This document shows, piece after piece, positions 5,844-7,384 of a stretch of DNA of 7,384 bases (positions are counted from its first letter, which is position 1; every line of letters starts with the position of its first letter). Made by a program: the position numbers and the translations under genes. The stretch covers positions 1 through 7,384 of the forward strand of contig JAITJB010000006.1 in assembly GCA_031279155.1 (NCBI GenBank), written 5' to 3'. This DNA is from Deltaproteobacteria bacterium. Its GTDB lineage: Bacteria; Desulfobacterota; Desulfarculia; Adiutricales; Adiutricaceae. Below the pieces are notes generated by a model. The model made no database searches, had not been told where the DNA came from, and saw nothing but the letters and a program-made list of their open reading frames with translations.

Positions 5844-5867
5844 AGAAAACTTTCTTCTCTATTGGTT
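5835..5867 (+). terminator. Perfect 13-bp hairpin across the ppiD stop codon
   Basis: AACCAATAGAGAA (5835-5847) and TTCTCTATTGGTT (5855-5867) are exact reverse complements, with a 7-nt loop. The ppiD stop TAG (5841-5843) is inside the left arm. No T-run follows directly, so it is either an mRNA 3'-end stabiliser, a processing site or part of an attenuator rather than a textbook terminator. TATTGG in the right arm can also pair with CCAATA at 5880-5885. Confidence 0.55.
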
Positions 5868-5887
5868 AGGGCCTTACGGCCAATATG

Positions 5888-5918
5888 TTTTTAGGGTTAC
5901 CGCTTATTTTTGGGGTTA
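5888..5918 (+). repeat. 12-nt direct repeat in the ffh leader
   Basis: TTTTTAGGGTTA (5888-5899) and TTTTTGGGGTTA (5907-5918) match at 11 of 12 positions, with start points 19 nt apart. The second copy supplies the GGGG of the ffh ribosome-binding site. Confidence 0.6.
5911..5915 (+). promoter_or_regulatory. Ribosome-binding site deciding the ffh start
   Basis: TGGGG at 5911-5915 is 6 nt before ATG 5922. An upstream in-frame TTG at 5910 overlaps this site and would add four residues (MGLI) not seen in Ffh proteins, so ATG 5922 is preferred. Confidence 0.55.
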
Positions 5919-5921
5919 ATA

Positions 5922-7250
5922 ATGTTTGACAAACTATCTGACAAGTTATCATCAGTCTTCTCCAAGCTCCGGGGCCGGGGCAAGATAACCGAAGCCGATC
6001 TCAAGGAAGCCTTCCGCGAGGTCAGATTGGCTTTACTGGAAGCCGATGTCAACTACAAGGTTGTCAAAGAATTCCTCTACACCGTCCAAAGTAAAGCCTT
6101 AGGTCAAGACATCCTCAAAAGCCTGACCCCGAGTCAACAGGTCATTAAGATAGTCTACGATGAGCTGACCTTAATGATGGGCGGAGCTTTTACCGGTTTA
6201 GAGCTTACTGGAAAGCCCCCCTGGCCCATCATGCTGGTCGGCCTCCAAGGATCTGGTAAGACGACTACCGCCGGAAAATTAGCACTGTACCTTAAAAAGC
6301 AGGGCCGCAATCCTTACTTGGTCCCAGCTGACGTGGCCCGCCCGGCAGCTATTATTCAGCTCACTAAGCTGGCCGAAGAGCTCGAGGTCCCGGTTTACCC
6401 CTCAACCACCGACATGTCGCCGGTGGAAATCGCTAAGGCCTCCTTGGTCTCAGCTGGCTCAGCCGGCGCCGACACCATCATCATCGATACCGCCGGGCGC
6501 CTCTCCATTGACCAAGAACTAATGACGGAATTAACAAAGATTAAAAGCGTCACCAATAGCGTTGAGATCCTCTTAGTGGCCGACGCCATGACCGGCCAGG
6601 AAGCGGTAAACATCGCCGAAGAATTTAACCGAAGGCTCGATTTAACCGGAGTCATCCTCTCGAAGATGGAAGGCGACGCCAGAGGCGGCGCGGCCATGTC
6701 CATTAGAGCCGTTACCGAAAAACCGCTTAAGTTTTTAGGCACAGGTGAAAAGCTAGACGCCCTCGAGCCCTTCCACCCCGACCGCTTAGCTTCGCTCATC
6801 TTGGGCATGGGCGACATCTTAAGCCTCATTGAAAAAGCCCAGGAGATCATCGACCAAGATGAGGCCGCCCGCCTGAGCTCTAGCCTTATGAAAGGGGCCT
6901 TCACTCTCGATGATTTCCGCAAGCAAATGAATCATCTTAAAAAGATTGGTAGTATCGAAGACATTTTATCCATGGTGCCGGGCTTAGGAAAACTTAAACA
7001 ACTTAAAAACGCTGCGCCCGATGATTCCAAACTCGTTCAACTTACGGCCATCATCGATTCTATGACCTTCCAAGAGAGGCAAGATCACAACATCATCGAT
7101 TCTAGCCGTAGGCGGAGGATTGCTAAGGGCAGCGGTACGACCATTAACGATGTCAACGCCCTTTTAAAGTCCTACACTGATACCTTAAAACTGCTCAAGC
7201 AAGCCACCAAGAGAGGCGGCTTAGACAACTTGCGGCGCTGGTTTTCATAA
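5922..7250 (+). CDS. ffh: Signal recognition particle protein Ffh (SRP54 GTPase)
   Basis: A 442-aa cytosolic GTPase that binds 4.5S/SRP RNA and signal sequences, and docks with FtsY to bring ribosomes to the Sec translocon. The N-domain starts MFDKLSDKLSS. The G-domain shows the P-loop GLQGSGKTT (107-115), ADVARPAA (136-143), DTAGR (189-193), DAMTGQ (221-226) and GDARGGAA (251-258), then the closing GTGEKLDALEPFHPDR. The G4 motif reads SKME (247-250) instead of the usual TKxD. The M domain starts near 296 and keeps the RNA-binding SSRRRRIAKGSG (394-405). It contains only five methionines (296, 323, 336, 351, 381), and the usual Met-rich C-terminal helix and tail are replaced by TLKLLKQATKRGG and a short end. 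The start is ATG 5922, matching the family N-terminus. rpsP follows after 106 nt, as in deltaproteobacteria and Firmicutes. Confidence 0.96.
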   Translation: MFDKLSDKLSSVFSKLRGRGKITEADLKEAFREVRLALLEADVNYKVVKEFLYTVQSKALGQDILKSLTPSQQVIKIVYDELTLMMGGAFTGLELTGKPPWPIMLVGLQGSGKTTTAGKLALYLKKQGRNPYLVPADVARPAAIIQLTKLAEELEVPVYPSTTDMSPVEIAKASLVSAGSAGADTIIIDTAGRLSIDQELMTELTKIKSVTNSVEILLVADAMTGQEAVNIAEEFNRRLDLTGVILSKMEGDARGGAAMSIRAVTEKPLKFLGTGEKLDALEPFHPDRLASLILGMGDILSLIEKAQEIIDQDEAARLSSSLMKGAFTLDDFRKQMNHLKKIGSIEDILSMVPGLGKLKQLKNAAPDDSKLVQLTAIIDSMTFQERQDHNIIDSSRRRRIAKGSGTTINDVNALLKSYTDTLKLLKQATKRGGLDNLRRWFS

Positions 7251-7316
7251 TTTATCTCGATTCCCCATCATGGGAAAATCCACCCTCACAAGACCTTTTT
7301 CAAGGTACTAACCAAT

Positions 7317-7335
7317 AGGCCGCCTAAGGCGGCTT
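7317..7335 (+). promoter_or_regulatory. GC-rich stem-loop in the rpsP leader
   Basis: GCCGCC (7319-7324), a TAA loop and GGCGGC (7328-7333) form a perfect 6-bp GC stem, extendable by a G-T and an A-T pair to 7317-7335. No T-run follows. It ends 3 nt before the AGGAGA ribosome site (7339-7344), so it may influence rpsP translation or mark an mRNA processing point. A weaker hairpin ACCTT/AAGGT lies just upstream at 7293-7306. Confidence 0.5.
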
Positions 7336-7356
7336 GATAGGAGAAATGATAGCATC

Positions 7357-7384
7357 ATGGCCCTCAAACTCAGACTGGCCCGCC
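7357..7384 (+). CDS. rpsP: 30S ribosomal protein S16, N-terminal nine codons (partial)
   Basis: ATG 7357 opens MALKLRLAR, then the window ends. This matches the conserved N-terminus of S16 (MAVKIRLxR-type), an assembly protein of the 30S subunit body. The gene order ffh-rpsP is widely conserved (often followed by a KH-domain gene, rimM and trmD), which strengthens an identification based on so few residues. An AGGAGA element at 7339-7344 sits 12 nt upstream, somewhat long but usable. A nearer ATG at 7346 is in another frame and does not give an S16-like sequence. Confidence 0.8.

Noticed and set aside
6395..6922. Reverse-strand reading frame of 175 codons inside ffh
   Set aside because: Antisense shadow of the strongly conserved ffh; Ser/Met-rich composition follows from the ffh codons.
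7261..7276. Short hairpin TTCCC/GGGAA after ffh as a terminator
   Set aside because: The stem needs a bulge and is followed by A residues rather than T, and rpsP probably shares the transcript.
7346..7384. ATG 7346 as an alternative start near the window end
   Set aside because: It opens a different frame that does not resemble S16 and sits only one base after the Shine-Dalgarno; ATG 7357 gives the S16 N-terminus.

Overview
The window holds eight protein-coding genes, all on the + strand; the first and last are cut by the window edges. The suggested organism is a Gram-negative bacterium, most likely deltaproteobacterial/Desulfobacterota-like. The grounds are a periplasmic-type amino-acid ABC transporter, a membrane-anchored PpiD-type periplasmic chaperone, and ffh directly followed by rpsP, an order I associate with deltaproteobacteria and Firmicutes. 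That placement is an inference; no rRNA or other phylogenetic marker is available. Base composition is about half G+C, except for a clearly AT-richer methyltransferase gene.

Block 1 (1-1757) is a polar amino-acid uptake operon: the C-terminus of a family-3 solute-binding protein, a 147-bp spacer rich in inverted and 13-nt direct repeats, then two HisQ/HisM-type permeases. The ATPase subunit is not in the window. Block 2 (1758-3626) follows a second 13-nt tandem repeat that starts inside the last codons of the second permease. It encodes a HisN-type histidinol-phosphatase of the inositol monophosphatase family and, 6 nt later, a Dam-like N6-adenine methyltransferase. The methyltransferase carries a 13-copy in-frame 9-nt repeat that encodes a Ser/Gln-rich loop. 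The four internal genes up to here show a strong Shine-Dalgarno only for the first permease.

A 249-bp spacer (3627-3875) contains a perfect 18-bp palindrome and a good intrinsic terminator, separating the upstream transcription unit from Block 3. Block 3 (3876-7384) is housekeeping and secretion-related: ppiD (periplasmic folding at the Sec exit), ffh (SRP GTPase for co-translational targeting) and the first nine codons of rpsP (ribosomal protein S16). Gene-to-gene spacers here contain notable hairpins, especially a 13-bp perfect hairpin across the ppiD stop codon.

I did not find a mobile element, CRISPR array, tRNA, rRNA or a clearly new defence or biosynthetic system. The most unusual signals are the repeats: two intergenic 13-nt repeat tracts, the 9-nt coding repeat in the methyltransferase, and a 9-mer (GATARCCAA) shared between repeat tracts and the ppiD 3' end. 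A further oddity is an Ffh with an altered G4 motif and a methionine-poor M domain.
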